A stretch of 64,000 nt of DNA from contig OX463859.1 in NCBI GenBank assembly GCA_949825065.1, positions 10,751,606 through 10,815,605 of the forward strand. The letters are read 5' to 3'. A program made the position numbers and the translations under genes. The first letter of the stretch is position 1; each line of letters starts with the position of its first letter. The notes beneath the pieces are model-generated. The model did not search any database. It saw nothing but the letters and a program-made list of their open reading frames with translations, and was not told the DNA's origin. Below, piece after piece: positions 42,188 to 52,734 of this stretch. Source of the stretch: Odontocerum albicorne (lineage: Eukaryota > Arthropoda > Insecta > Trichoptera > Odontoceridae).

Positions 42188-42230
42188 TTTAATAAAAGTG
42201 TTTTGCAATAAGTTTTTGGTGAAGTTCATG
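42188..42230 (+). terminator. bap: bap 3' UTR start with AATAAA
   Basis: AATAAA at 42191-42196 begins three bases after the stop codon. If used, the 3' UTR would be extremely short. LINE debris starts by about 42235, so the true cleavage site may lie in it. Confidence 0.35.
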
Positions 42231-42234
42231 ATTC

Positions 42235-42655
42235 TGGTGTGTTTGTACATTTCTTCTTAATCACATGTTCAATGCTGAGTGTCGTGGTCATCCGCTATGT
42301 CTGAAACTTGGTTCACCATCTTTTTCTATCCTTTCCGTTCTTGGGCCATGTTGATTACAGCTTTTACAGAAAATCCTGTTAACTCGTTTGTTTGGCTTGT
42401 CCATCTTCTAAATCATTCTCTTGATAGTTTTCCAAAACTGTCTTCGTGGAAACGACTTTCCGAAGACTATCGTTATTATTTCTGATAACATGCCCAAAGT
42501 ATGATTGAATTTCTTTCCTGCATTTTATCAAAAATCTTTTATTTTTTGGGTAATTTGGAATATTATAACTTTCAACTGATTTATTATTGTCCATTGTTTG
42601 GTTTTCGTCGTGGTTGCTGGGCTTTGTAGATGATAATCCCCTAGCCATTCTAACG
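42235..42655 (-). pseudogene. LINE ORF2 C-terminal remnant, minus
   Basis: The minus strand gives EIQSYFGHVIRNNNDSLRKV, a YLGHVLR-type block, followed by LEDGQAKQTS, WPKNGKDRKRW and RMTTTLSI remnants. The order matches RTE-like ORF2 tails. It carries several stops. A shorter relative lies at 58945-59230. Confidence 0.6.
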
Positions 42656-42669
42656 TCAATTCAGTTGGG

Positions 42670-42968
42670 AACCGAAGCTATACCGTGGAGTTTGTTTTAA
42701 GTGAATGAGCCGATGCACACCAGCAAAATCACCGATCACACCGCTTTACTTGATCAAATGGCACACTATTTGTATAATATAATATGATTTTCCTTTTTTT
42801 TTTTTAAATATGATATATATTAACGAAATCATAGGTATCCTTATAGTCCCGAATACAAGGCGAAAAAAGTGCCTTTGTCATTCGAGGGGAGTAGCACAGC
42901 GTGGGCTTTAAACTAGCGACCTTCCGCACGGTAGTCCAGTGCGTTACCGGACAACCATGCACCTCCAT
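42670..42968 (-). repeat. SINE F, minus
   Basis: GCACACCAGCAAAATCACCG, GTATCCTTATAGTCCCGAAT and AGCACAGCGTGGGCTTTAAA are the reverse complement of landmarks in the 12290-12590 copy. The B box is mutated. Confidence 0.65.
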
Positions 42969-43500
42969 TGGTTGGTAATACTTTCACGTAGCACTGATAT
43001 TTCTTATTTTAATTTTAAGAATCCCACTATTTGGGAAGCATGTTCTCACACGACGGAAATGTGGAAATATATATTAAACGGCGAGCTGCAATACGAAACA
43101 ATGTAATGTATACAAAATATTGTTAAATCAATTTTAAAGCAATATAGAGTAGTAGATATGAACTTAAAATATAGATAATATAAAAATATGTATATGTCAA
43201 TATCAATATGGAACATTTTAGTATTATTTTATAGATTAAGGTGTATATTTTCGCGATCGTACTCAAATAAAATAATTCCATAATATGAAAGGTTTTGTTA
43301 TAAAAACGTTTAAATTAGTCAAATATTTAAAAATTAAATGGGCATAAATGGTACAACTATTCCTCGATTTGCGCGTTCTCTTTTACGCAGTTTCACCTTA
43401 ACACGGTTAAATATATATATTTTTTTAAAGACACTGAATTTCCACATTATGTTATCTTTTTCAAGTATCTAGACCACTGTGCACTCATCTCATCAAACAG
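42969..43500. other. Unassigned
   Basis: AT-rich; nothing recognised. Confidence 0.4.
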
Positions 43501-43690
43501 CGTGCACAGCACTGAATGTCAGGTCGGCGGAGAGGTTGATTAGGAAATAAAGAAATGGATAAAGTCAATTGTAGGAGTGTATGGAAAAGTGTGGAGGAGG
43601 CGAAATATGGGTGTCGCAATAGGAAAGTCAGACGCTCTCTCCTTTCTGCTTACCTCGATAGGGAAACGGAGTGATGATATGTATTTTACA
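43500..43690 (+). pseudogene. LINE family B 3' end
   Basis: GTGTATGGAAAAGTGTGGAG and GCTTACCTCGATAGGGAAAC then GGAGTGATGATATGTA match the 3' ends of other family B copies. Only the last 190 bases remain. Confidence 0.55.
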
Positions 43691-44574
43691 GAAACTCTTG
43701 TTAAGTCGTTTATTTGACCTGTCCATCTTATAAGGAGATAATTTTTTTGTTAATTTTCCCTAACTGTCTTTGTGGTTACGATTTGAATTATAATACTCGT
43801 ACATAAATATGTTACAATCAATAATTGTCAGGTTTTCACTATTGTTCTCACATTAAGTAATGCATCGAAAAACTGTATTTTTAATAATAAAAGTAATAAT
43901 AATTTAATAATAAATAAATAACCAGTGCATCGAAAAACAATATTTTTAATAGTGAAAAAATCCATACTTTCTTTAATTTTGATTAGGTTGATAGATTCGT
44001 GTTGCTCGTTTTTTGGAACCTTTACTCGACATTTATATACGTTTTGTACGTCAATTTAAGCGAATTTCGATATTCCTGAACGTATATTCCATTACTGGAT
44101 TAGTTTCTCTCTTCAATTTACGCGATTTCGATACACCCGATATTTCTTGTCACTTATTTACCATGCAAATCGAGGAACGAGTGTATGTGCAAAAAAAATC
44201 AACCCATAATCCATATTTCATTTGATTTAATTAATATTTCGAGTCAATTGTGTATTTTATAATTAAAATGTTTTTTTTTTATATGTATAAGATCACGTAA
44301 AGCGATATAATGTTTTCGTAAATATCTCATGAAATGTGTTAAATTTTCCATTGGATCTTTTTTGCTTATGTGCGTCCAAATTTAGTTCCTTGGTGTTTAT
44401 TAATTGTTGAACTTTGTTGTAGTTTTATTTTATACACTATTTCCATTTTTGTGCACAAAATAAATTAATAGCAAAAAAATTTAATGACATTATTTGAATC
44501 TGTAAACACTTGTTTTGCCAATTTTGATCTTCAAGGTCAAATTATTATTTTATTTATTTAGAATCGTACAAACT
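43691..44574. other. Mostly unassigned; small LINE piece and duplication
   Basis: 43693-43790 resembles 42355-42470 (minus LINE piece: GTTAAGTCGTTTATTTGACC). GCATCGAAAAAC with TTTTTAATA recurs at 43863 and 43925. No gene seen. Confidence 0.4.
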
Positions 44575-44626
44575 GTAACCGAGTAAATGCGTGCACTAAG
44601 ATAAATACATGAGATGGTAATGTATG

Positions 44627-44630
44627 ACAG
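44627..44630. repeat. Target-site duplication ACAG (left)
   Basis: ACAG directly precedes the left LTR and recurs at 49208-49211 directly after the right LTR, as expected for Ty3/Gypsy integrase. Confidence 0.85.
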
Positions 44631-44953
44631 TGTGGTGGTATGCCTGCAACTCCGCTCCGCTTCCGCTCGGTGCAGCGGACGGCGCCCCCCGCGGCAGTCG
44701 AGTTTAAGATGCGACGGTGAATGCACGCGCATTCTTCGATCTACTTCCCGCGCTTCTCTGCCGTAAGCTATTACGTTACGAATTAAACAGATAATTAACT
44801 TTAATCTATAGTATACGTTATCTTATTGTAAATTGACTTTGTGACTGTTGTGTAAAAAACGTGCATCCTCAAATAAAACTTTAATGGTGATTTAATTGTG
44901 TTTTGTTATCTACCTATCGACGGACCCAACTGTGTACGGTAACAATACCTACA
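44631..44953 (+). repeat. Left LTR (323 bp)
   Basis: It begins TGTGGTGGTATGCCTGC and ends CGGTAACAATACCTACA. A GC-rich 5' part (44647-44700) sits upstream of AT-rich sequence, and AATAAA at 44872-44877 is the likely polyadenylation signal. It is identical base for base to the right LTR as far as I can read. Promoter elements cannot be assigned precisely. Confidence 0.95.
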
Positions 44954-44971
44954 TTGGTGACACCGACCAAG
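44954..44971 (+). other. Primer-binding site
   Basis: TTGGTGACACCGACCAAG starts immediately after the LTR. It resembles the tRNA-Trp-type site TGGTGACCCCGACG reported for CsRn1-clade elements, with one or two differences. Confidence 0.65.
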
Positions 44972-44989
44972 AACACGACAAAATACGAA

Positions 44990-45781
44990 ATGCAATCGGA
45001 AAACGTAGAAGTTTTTCGCGTCGGCGTACGTATTCCACCCTTTTGGCCCGAAGAACCGGCACTTTGGTTCGCGCAGGTCGAAGGTCAGTTTGTTCTGTCA
45101 AATATCACAAATGACGCTACAAAGTTTTACTACGTGACTGCGCAACTGGATCACCAATATGCAGCCGAGGTGAAAGATATTATCACTGCACCACCGGATT
45201 CCGACAAGTATGACAAGCTTAAAAGTCAACTCATCAAACGGCTGTCGGCTTCGCAGGAAAAAAAGGTAAAGCAGTTATTAATGCATGAGCAGCTCGGAGA
45301 TCGCAAACCGTCTCAATTCTTGCGTCATTTGCAAGATTTGGCTGGCCCGTCTGTACCTAAAGACTTTCTTAAGACCATATGGTCTAGTAGATTACCGCAA
45401 AATATACAAACTGTAATCGCGTCACAGCCCGATTTAAATTTAGATAAGCTAGCAGACTTAGCCGATAAAATTAATGAGATCGCGCCAACGACTCCTCAAG
45501 TGTGTGTCGCAGAAGCAAGCTCATCTAATAATGTTATCAGCGACATGGCAAAACAAATAAGTGAGTTGACAAAACAGGTGCAAGCACTTTCCTCTCAAGT
45601 TAAAAATACCTCTCGTTATAGATCACACTCGCGCCATCGCCAACGTAGCCGTTCACATTCTAGGCAAACACGACCAAACTCTTCACATTGTTGGTATCAT
45701 ACCAAGTTTGGTACACAAGCAAAGAGATGCACAAAGCCTTGTTGGTACGAGTCGGAAAACTCTCAGGGCAGCCGGAAGTAG
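44990..45781 (+). CDS. gag: Gag polyprotein of the Gypsy element
   Basis: 263 codons from ATG 44990 to TAG 45779-45781. This is the first ATG after the primer-binding site; an earlier in-frame codon inside the LTR is not a plausible translation start. Residues 1-160 are a helical capsid-like region ([19 protein letters not shown] at 17-35, a hallmark of this clade). About 205-232 is Ser/Arg/His-rich and probably binds nucleic acid. Residues 234-251 ([18 protein letters not shown]) form C-X2-H-X9-C-X3-C, the CHCC box that replaces the ordinary CCHC zinc knuckle in CsRn1-clade Gags. Gag packages the element RNA in cytoplasmic particles. The 3' end overlaps pol. Confidence 0.9.
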   Translation: MQSENVEVFRVGVRIPPFWPEEPALWFAQVEGQFVLSNITNDATKFYYVTAQLDHQYAAEVKDIITAPPDSDKYDKLKSQLIKRLSASQEKKVKQLLMHEQLGDRKPSQFLRHLQDLAGPSVPKDFLKTIWSSRLPQNIQTVIASQPDLNLDKLADLADKINEIAPTTPQVCVAEASSSNNVISDMAKQISELTKQVQALSSQVKNTSRYRSHSRHRQRSRSHSRQTRPNSSHCWYHTKFGTQAKRCTKPCWYESENSQGSRK

Positions 45782-48700
45782 CGGCCAGCGACTGCCCATC
45801 ACAAACAGGCCGCCTTTTCATCACCGATCGTGCATCAAAAATGGCATTTCTCGTTGACACTGGGTCAGATTTATGTGTTTTTCCTCGCACTGCTATGAAG
45901 GCGTCCTGCACGAAAACGGATTTTCAGTTGATCGCAGCTAACAACTCTATCATCCAGACATATGGCCCCGTACGACTAAGCCTAGATCTAGGCCTTAGGC
46001 GAAATTTCACTTGGAGCTTCACTATAGCTGATGTTGCTAAGCCCATAATCGGCGTAGACTTTTTAAGTTTTTACAACTTGCTTGTAGATACGCGACATCA
46101 GCGCCTTATTGATGGAACTACGACGCTATTTGTTACTGCACTTCAACAGAAGATGAACGAGGATGTGGCTTCCATCAAGGCTATTGCAGGCGAGACTGAA
46201 TTCCACGAGATCCTGAGAGAATTTCCAGAGATCACCAAACCTGCAGGTACGTCAGCTCCTTCTAAGCATAATACCATGCATTTTATTAGGACTACGCCTG
46301 GTCCACCTGTTAAATGCAGACCACGTCGCTTGGATCCTGAACGCTTACGACTAGCGAAAAAAGAGTTCGAGGACTTAGTAGCCAGTGGCATAGCTAGACC
46401 TTCTGAGAGTTCTTGGTCATCAGCACTACACATGGTTAAGAAAAAAACTGACGGCTGGCGACCCTGCGGAGACTACAGAGCTCTCAACGCTCGCACCATC
46501 CCCGACAGATACCCTGTCCGTCACATCCAGGATTTTTCTCTCCAGATTCATGGATCCAAGGTATTCTCAACCGTAGACCTGGTCAAGGCCTATAATCAGA
46601 TAAGGGTTAATCCTGATGATATTCCGAAAACCGCACTTACTACGCCTTTCGGCCTCTTTGAATACCCATTCATGAACTATGGTTTAAGAAACGCTAGTCA
46701 AACTTTCCAACGCTTCATCGACGAAGTGCTCAGAGGCTTGGATTTTTGCTATTCCTTCGTCGACGATATCCTCGTGTTTTCTCCATCAATAGAGCTCCAT
46801 AAACACCATCTACGCCAGCTATTTAATCGCCTCAAGGAGTATGGTGTATTAATAAACACAAACAAATGCGTTTTTGGTGAATCAGAGGTAACATTCCTCG
46901 GATATCACGTCTCAACCGCTGGTACTAAGCCATTGGACAGCAAAGTTCAGGTTATTGAAGACTTTCCTACTCCAAAAACTGTCAAAGAACTCCGTCGATT
47001 CTTGGGAATGCTGAATTTTTATCGTCGCTTTATTCCCAATGCTGCGCAGATTCAAGCACCACTCAATTCTTTGTTAGCTGGACAAAAAGTCAAGGGTTCA
47101 CAGCCAGTTCACATGTCACCCGAACTATTAGCTTCCTTTGAGGAGAGTAAAAAGGCACTGGCATCCGCAACGCTACTGGCACACCCGCAAGAAACAGCAG
47201 AGCTGTCTATCACCACTGATGCATCAGATGTTGCGATGGGCGGTGTTCTTCAACAAAAAAAAAATAACAGTTGGGAACCACTTGGATTTTTCTCACGAAA
47301 GTTGAGTTCCGCTCAAAAAAAATACAGTCCGTATGACCGGGAGTTGCTAGCCGTTTACGAAACCATCAAACATTTTCGTTACATGGTAGAAGCAAGAAAT
47401 TTTATAATTTTCACGGATCACAAGCCACTCACTTTCGCTTTCTCCACACCACGTGAGAAATCCTCTCCAAGGCAATTCAGATATCTGGACTACATATCGC
47501 AATTTTCGACTGACATTCGTTACATCCCTGGAAAAGATAATATGGTAGCAGACACACTATCCAGAATCGAGGAAATAGCCTTAGGAATAGATTACAAGGC
47601 ACTTGCTCGTTCTCAAGATACAGACCTGGAACTTCAACAGTTTTTGACAAATGACTCATCGTCATTAAAATTGCAAAAAGTCGCAACTTCAATGTCGAAA
47701 ATACCAGTTTATTGCGACGTTTCTACCAATTTTCCAAGACCATTTGTCACAACTAGTTACAGACGTCAAGTTTTCGACATGCTGCACAATTTAAGCCACC
47801 CAGGGCGTACAGCTACAGTGCGGCTGGTCACCGAGCGTTTCATTTGGCCAGGGATTCGCCGAAACTGTAGAGAGTGGGCAAAGGAATGCATGCACTGTCA
47901 ACGGTGCAAAGTAACGCGTCACACATCCGCTCCACTTTCCACTTTTCCTAGTCCTTCCTCGAGGTTCGAACACATCCACCTCGACCTCATAGGGCCGCTA
48001 ACCGTTTCGGCTGATTACAGGTACTGCCTCACCGTCATCGACAGATTTACACGATGGCCTGAAGCATACCCACTCACTGACATCACTGCCGAGACCTGCG
48101 CGAAGGCATTGGTTTCTGGGTGGATAGCTAGGTTTGGATGCCCAGCTAGAATCACTACGGATCGAGGGCGGCAATTTGAATCTCACCTCTTCAAATCTAT
48201 CACGAAGTTAGTTGGCGCACACCACTATGCCACTACATCGTTCCATCCGTCTGCTAATGGCTTGATAGAGCGCCTCCATCGACAGCTGAAGGCAGCCATC
48301 ATGTGCCATGCTGATTCACAGTGGACCGAGTCTCTTCCCTTAGTCCTACTTGGCATACGCAGCGCCTGGAAGGAGGATCTACAAGTTTCACCAGCAGAGC
48401 TAGTATACGGCGAACCTTTACGTTTACCAGGTCAATTTATTTCACCTACGGATGACCACCTAGCCGCCGATATACTAAACTTTTCCACAAGACTCAGCAG
48501 CTACATGGCCAAACTATCGCCTAAACCAACGTCATGGCACCGAAATGGACCATTTTATATTCCACGGGACCTTAATGAGACGTCACACGTGCTGGTGCGA
48601 CAAGATCACGTTCGAAGATCGCTGGAACCACCCTATGTCGGACCATACAGAATTTTAAAACGCAGTCCAAAATTTTTCAAGCTTAATATTAAAGGCAAAC

Positions 48701-48861
48701 CAATAAATGTTTCCATAGATCGTTTGAAAGCTGCATATACGGTAAAAGAGACTGATTTACAAGTTGAACCGACACCAATTCAAGTTCCATCATCCACCAC
48801 AAATGAAAAACGTACACGTAGCGGAAGGAAAGTACATTTCCCAGAGTACTATCGATCGTAG
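45664..48861 (+). CDS. pol: Pol polyprotein (protease, RT, RNase H, integrase)
   Basis: Open from 45664, just after a stop in this frame, to TAG at 48859-48861. It lies in the -1 frame relative to gag with an overlap to 45781 and has no suitable ATG of its own, so it is expected to be made as Gag-Pol by -1 frameshifting. Counting from the codon at 45688: protease DTGS at 57-60; reverse transcriptase with FVDD at 357-360, where most relatives have YxDD; RNase H Asp511, Glu552, Asp577 and Asp622; integrase zinc site His700, His704, Cys734, Cys737; integrase DD35E Asp766, Asp825, Glu861; GPY motif at 985-987. All catalytic residues expected apart from the RT Tyr-to-Phe change are present. Confidence 0.93.
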   Translation, partial: ANTTKLFTLLVSYQVWYTSKEMHKALLVRVGKLSGQPEVAASDCPSQTGRLFITDRASKMAFLVDTGSDLCVFPRTAMKASCTKTDFQLIAANNSIIQTYGPVRLSLDLGLRRNFTWSFTIADVAKPIIGVDFLSFYNLLVDTRHQRLIDGTTTLFVTALQQKMNEDVASIKAIAGETEFHEILREFPEITKPAGTSAPSKHNTMHFIRTTPGPPVKCRPRRLDPERLRLAKKEFEDLVASGIARPSESSWSSALHMVKKKTDGWRPCGDYRALNARTIPDRYPVRHIQDFSLQIHGSKVFSTVDLVKAYNQIRVNPDDIPKTALTTPFGLFEYPFMNYGLRNASQTFQRFIDEVLRGLDFCYSFVDDILVFSPSIELHKHHLRQLFNRLKEYGVLINTNKCVFGESEVTFLGYHVSTAGTKPLDSKVQVIEDFPTPKTVKELRRFLGMLNFYRRFIPNAAQIQAPLNSLLAGQKVKGSQPVHMSPELLASFEESKKALASATLLAHPQETAELSITTDASDVAMGGVLQQKKNNSWEPLGFFSRKLSSAQKKYSPYDRELLAVYETIKHFRYMVEARNFIIFTDHKPLTFAFSTPREKSSPRQFRYLDYISQFSTDIRYIPGKDNMVADTLSRIEEIALGIDYKALARSQDTDLELQQFLTNDSSSLKLQKVATSMSKIPVYCDVSTNFPRPFVTTSYRRQVFDMLHNLSHPGRTATVRLVTERFIWPGIRRNCREWAKECMHCQRCKVTRHTSAPLSTFPSPSSRFEHIHLDLIGPLTVSADYRYCLTVIDRFTRWPEAYPLTDITAETCAKALVSGWIARFGCPARITTDRGRQFESHLFKSITKLVGAHHYATTSFHPSANGLIERLHRQLKAAIMCHADSQWTESLPLVLLGIRSAWKEDLQVSPAELVYGEPLRLPGQFISPTDDHLAADILNFSTRLSSYMAKLSPKPTSWHRNGPFYIPRDLNETSHVLVRQDHVRRSLEPPYVGPYRILKRSPKFFKLNIKGKPINVSIDRLKAAYTVKETDLQVEPTPIQVPSSTTNEKRTRSGRKVHFPEYYRS

Positions 48862-48871
48862 TAACGATCTC

Positions 48872-48884
48872 AGCGAGGGAGTAC
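48872..48884 (+). other. Polypurine tract region
   Basis: AGCGAGGGAGTAC immediately precedes the right LTR. The GAGGGAG core is the likely plus-strand primer. It is short for a polypurine tract. Confidence 0.6.
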
Positions 48885-49207
48885 TGTGGTGGTATGCCTG
48901 CAACTCCGCTCCGCTTCCGCTCGGTGCAGCGGACGGCGCCCCCCGCGGCAGTCGAGTTTAAGATGCGACGGTGAATGCACGCGCATTCTTCGATCTACTT
49001 CCCGCGCTTCTCTGCCGTAAGCTATTACGTTACGAATTAAACAGATAATTAACTTTAATCTATAGTATACGTTATCTTATTGTAAATTGACTTTGTGACT
49101 GTTGTGTAAAAAACGTGCATCCTCAAATAAAACTTTAATGGTGATTTAATTGTGTTTTGTTATCTACCTATCGACGGACCCAACTGTGTACGGTAACAAT
49201 ACCTACA
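48885..49207 (+). repeat. Right LTR (323 bp)
   Basis: Identical to the left LTR, with AATAAA at 49126-49131. It is followed by the second ACAG target copy at 49208-49211. Confidence 0.95.
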
Positions 49208-49580
49208 ACAGAATATGGAATGAAATAATGATTTGGGATGAGTGTGAACTGAGTTGAGGATGATGTGTTGAGCAATACGAAGAAGGAGCACTCTGAGATG
49301 GTTTGGGCATGTGGAACGAATGAATTAAGAACGACTAACAAGACAAATACACATTGCAAATGTGAGTGAAAGGCGTGATAGATGAAGAACAAGGAAAGTA
49401 TGGTTAGGTCAAGAGAATGAAATTTTGATAAAAGGAAATGTAAAAAGTAAGATAAATCATAGGAGCTATCTAAGAAGGTGTATGGATGTAGAAGAGACGA
49501 AAGAAGTGTATCCCGATAAGAATGTTTGGCGCTCTCTCATTTCTGTTTTACCCGGTAGGGGCACGGCGGGATGGTAAACA

Positions 49581-50273
49581 TGTACGAGTATGTACGTAGT
49601 GAAAATTATTTAAAAAAACAAAGAATACTAGAATCGTTGTAATTTTGAAATTCATCACAGAGTGGTCCCTCGAATTCAGAAGAGTACAGAGATTAAGTAA
49701 AAAAAGAAACAAAACATATCAGATCTACGTATGCCATGGCCCTTATTTCAAACATATAAATGGCTCAGGACAAATAAAATCTGTTTCTCTTTTAAATGTA
49801 GATTCATATAATCTTAAATTAAGAAACTGCTTTCTGATGAATTTCAATGCAAGGTTACGTGTATATTACAATACTATGATTTTTTTGTTTTAATCAAGAT
49901 GAGATTAATAATATAATAATTGTCCTGTTTGTATTATAAGATAGTATCAAATTTAGTTTAAATGCATTTTTGCACGTGTAGGTATGTAAATAAAAATTAT
50001 ATAGAAATAAATAGAACTTCACAAGAGCACTGAATTAAATAAATGTTCAAGTTTAAAAAAATGATATATTTTTTTCTACCAATCCACTATCCTTTCCATT
50101 TTATATTAATTCAAACAATTAAATTACCCTATTGATACAAAAAATGCAATATCAATAAAAATCAATATAGGTGTACACATCGTTATACAGTAGAACGCAG
50201 AGCGAGATGAACCCACCGTTATTAAAAACCAACTCATGTTTTATTTTATGCATCCCCTTAAGAACAACTTCTT
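49581..50273. other. Unassigned
   Basis: AT-rich. A plus frame at 49645-49893 has no motif. Confidence 0.4.
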
Positions 50274-50478
50274 CATTGTAATTTGTTTTATCAAACATTG
50301 TTTATTCCATTTTTTTGTAACAGTATAACCCAACCGGTTTCAAGGCTTTCACCTCAGCATCAGGGAGCATAAACAAGTCTGTGCTCCCCTGATGATGAGG
50401 TGAAAGCCTTGAAACCGGTAGGGTTATACCCGTACAAAAAGTGGAATAAACAGTGTTTTATAAAAACAAATTACAATG
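50274..50478. repeat. FB foldback element, most complete core
   Basis: 205 bases that fold back along nearly the whole length. CATTGTAATTTGTTTTATCA pairs with its complement at the right end; inner arms contain AACCGGTTTCAAGGCTTTCA and the complementary GTGAAAGCCTTGAAACCGG; the centre is around AACAAGTCTGTGCTCCCCTG. Copies at 12025, 28856, 34285 and 50545. Confidence 0.9.
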
Positions 50479-50544
50479 TCTTTAAACCTCTATAATGTTA
50501 ATGCCTTAACTATAAATAATTTATTCTTCACTTTGTAATTTGTT

Positions 50545-50697
50545 TCCCCTGAAGATGAGGTGAAAGCCTTGAAACCGGTAGGGTTATACCGTTACAAAAA
50601 GTGGAATAAACAGTGTTTGATAAAAATAAATTACAATGTCTTTAAACCTCTACAATGTTAATGCCTTAACTATAAATAATATATTCTTCACTTTACT
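50545..50697. repeat. Tandem duplicate of FB right half plus flank
   Basis: CCCCTGAAGATGAGGTGAAA through CAATGTCTTTAAACCTCTAC and TATTCTTCACTTTAC repeats the segment ending at about 50537 with a 160-base shift. It therefore copies the right arm and 60 bases of flank and not a new insertion. Confidence 0.85.
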
Positions 50698-51399
50698 TTT
50701 GAAAGAAGTCAAAGTTGACATGAAATCGTAAGTCTACACAATATCCATACTGATAGCCTAATCTATGTCATCTTGTTATACATATGAATAGCTACTAATA
50801 ATTACTTTTAAGTTGTAACTTCATCATTGTGGAATAAAATAGTGACTCTGGTGGGCATATAAGGCACATGTAGTCTTAACAAACTGAATTACATAACAAG
50901 GCTCAAATGTTTCCGGTCCAAGGATATAAAAAGGTGGTGTTATAATGGAACAAAACATTTTATTTTCAGTAAACTCTGCCTCTAGTTTATTAGATTTTAT
51001 TAGAACGATGAAATATTGATACCACTGAAAAAATGTTCTGAAGTTTTATTTTCAAGATGAAAAGGGAAAGATATATTAAAAATTTAACCGATTTCAAAGG
51101 GGATAAATGTATGGGGCTGTATCATTATTCTCTGACAAAAAACACTCAATGGAGTGGCACGTTCGGGATTGTCACTTTTTAAAAATTATTTGATACCTCA
51201 TTTCATAAAGGTACAATGAGTCGATTTATCGCCCTATGAAAATCTCTCACAACGAACCGAATATGAGTTACATGGCTGTTGAGAGGTTACACAGTCTTTA
51301 GGGTATACATTAATAACAAACATTCTGTAAATAATCAGAATGAATTAAAATAACAATTAAATGATGACAATTCCTGTATGAGGGCAAAATTCAGATGTG
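50698..51399. other. Unassigned
   Basis: No repeat partner or coding frame recognised. Confidence 0.4.
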
Positions 51400-51775
51400 A
51401 AAATGAACGAAATCAGTTAAGTAAATGTGGTGAAACTTGTTATGTATGGAATAACAAACAAATATGAGCTAAACATTGATGTGTTAAGTAGGGGGAAAAA
51501 GAGTTTGTTGAGGCGGTTTAGATATTTTCAACAGATGGATACGAAAAACTGTTTTGGTAGAGGAAGACATAGAAAAGTATGGTTGGACCGAGTGAATTTT
51601 TAATGACGGAAAAATAAGAAAAAAGAGAAAATAAAGCGGTGATTTTGAAATGTTGAACAGATGGATGACGAAAAATTGACCAAGGAAATCTACAGTACAA
51701 ATATGAGTGATTGTCATGGTAGAGCTTACTCTAAGACCGAGAAAGTATGGTAGGATTAAGATAGAGCTTTGCCAT
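51400..51775 (+). pseudogene. LINE family B remnant
   Basis: The plus strand gives LRRFRYFQQMDTKNCFGRGR then HRKVWLDRVNF, clear decay of LRWFGHVERMDDE...GRGRPRRTWLDQVN. Part of the block is repeated at about 51640-51760. Confidence 0.6.
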
Positions 51776-51904
51776 TACTGGAACTGTGGCGCGGAATGTT
51801 CGGCCTCCTAGTGTCAGAAATATGGGTGACATGTGCAGCTTCAGGAAGCACTCAAGAGCATTCCTTTTTGGGAGGTCTCACAAAATTTATAAATGGACAC
51901 GAAT

Positions 51905-52348
51905 CCTGAGTTAGTGCGCACGAATCCTGAGTCTTCTAAAGGAACTGTTTCTTCTTATTCACAATTGTTGGTTCAAAGTCGCTATCATCAGTAGAAATAT
52001 TTAAAATATCTGATTCTTTTGGAGAAAAACGTTTTCTGGTTACTGTTAAAAATATGTAACTAACATTTGTTTTATTAATTTTTGGTCACTTCTTTATGAA
52101 TTTCTTCATATTTCATCAAATTTTTTTTATCTCTCGTTGAATTTTTAAAGCTCTTTCAACATGAAATCAATATTTATTACCATATTTTCCAATTTCCTGG
52201 CTGATTGAATTAATTCGCTCACATTCATAGTAGTAAATAAATTTGGTAATAATAACAATAATAACTGTTCCGTTGATTCGCCTTGACTTTGGCACCGTGG
52301 ACTAGTGTTTAAACTATATATAATATTAATAAGGACTGACTTCTTCAA
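51905..52348 (-). pseudogene. Fossil reading frame of unknown origin, minus
   Basis: The minus strand from 52348 gives ESTEQLLLLLLPNLFTTMNV, SELIQSARKLENMVINIDFM, then after stops KFNER..KKFDEI and QKLIKQMLVTYF. In another frame it gives FSPKESDILNISTDDSDFEP. The pieces are in plausible order and look like a once-coding sequence broken by stops and a frameshift. I do not recognise the family; a transposon-encoded protein is most likely given the surroundings. Confidence 0.3.
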
Positions 52349-52439
52349 TTATCCATTTACATTTTAGAAAAAAAACTCCCTTTTTAAAAAAATCATTTTG
52401 GAAAACCGCGTAAATCGAAGGACAGGTATACTATATAAC

Positions 52440-52705
52440 ATATTGGAGGATATACAAAGGTTTTTTTGTAGATCGTCTTCTCTTGGAAGGTAAATGCGGT
52501 TTTCATACCAATTATATTTTTCTAAACATGTTTTAGATTCGGGGAAGTTCCTAATGTAATGGCCGCAGCCACCCCCTTCCTATCCTTATTCTAAACTTGT
52601 TTAACTTTTTTGTTATATTTTTAATCTGTCAATATAAGTGGGTTCGAATTCCGAGTTAGAGCCCCCTTGAGGAGAATCTACTCACTAAACGAAGCTACAT
52701 AAATC
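52440..52705 (-). repeat. DR-D and DR-C, minus
   Basis: GTAGATCGTCTTCTCTTGG ... GGAAGTTCCTAATG ... CGCAGCCACCCCCTTCC is reversed DR-D. GTGGGTTCGAATTCCGAGTT then CCCTTGAGGAGAATCTACTC is reversed DR-C, where GTTCGAATTCC is an intact B-box-like word. The same pairing occurs at 57895-58170. Confidence 0.6.
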
Positions 52706-52734
52706 GTTTTTTTTTTATTATTATAACTATGAAC

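Larger units (their letters stand above)
44631..49207 (+). mobile_element. Complete Ty3/Gypsy LTR retrotransposon, CsRn1/Kabuki type
   Basis: The 4577-base element has identical 323-base LTRs bounded by TG...CA and a 4-base target duplication. A primer-binding site follows the left LTR and a purine-rich tract precedes the right LTR. Gag and Pol frames carry no internal stop. The Gag cysteine-histidine array is the unusual CHCC form, and the primer site resembles the tRNA-Trp-type TGGTGACCCCGACG used by the CsRn1 clade (which includes Kabuki of silkworm). There is no envelope frame. Identical LTRs and intact frames indicate a recent insertion. It lies 2.4 kb downstream of the bap stop in the same orientation. 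Confidence 0.95.
44575..49580 (+). pseudogene. LINE family B remnant, split by the Gypsy element
   Basis: 44575-44630 (AATGCGTGCACTAAGATAAA) and 49208-49580 are one sequence when the 4577-base Gypsy insertion and one ACAG copy are removed, with the order seen at 40265-40640. The second part contains LRWFGHVERMN (plus strand, about 49291-49325) and the 3' end GGGGCACGGCGGGATGGTAA. Confidence 0.8.

Noticed and set aside
45660..48186. Minus-strand frames within the Gypsy element
   Set aside because: They are shadows of gag and pol and show no recognisable domain.
48862..48884. Envelope gene after pol
   Set aside because: Only 23 bases separate the pol stop from the right LTR, so the element is not an errantivirus-type retrovirus.
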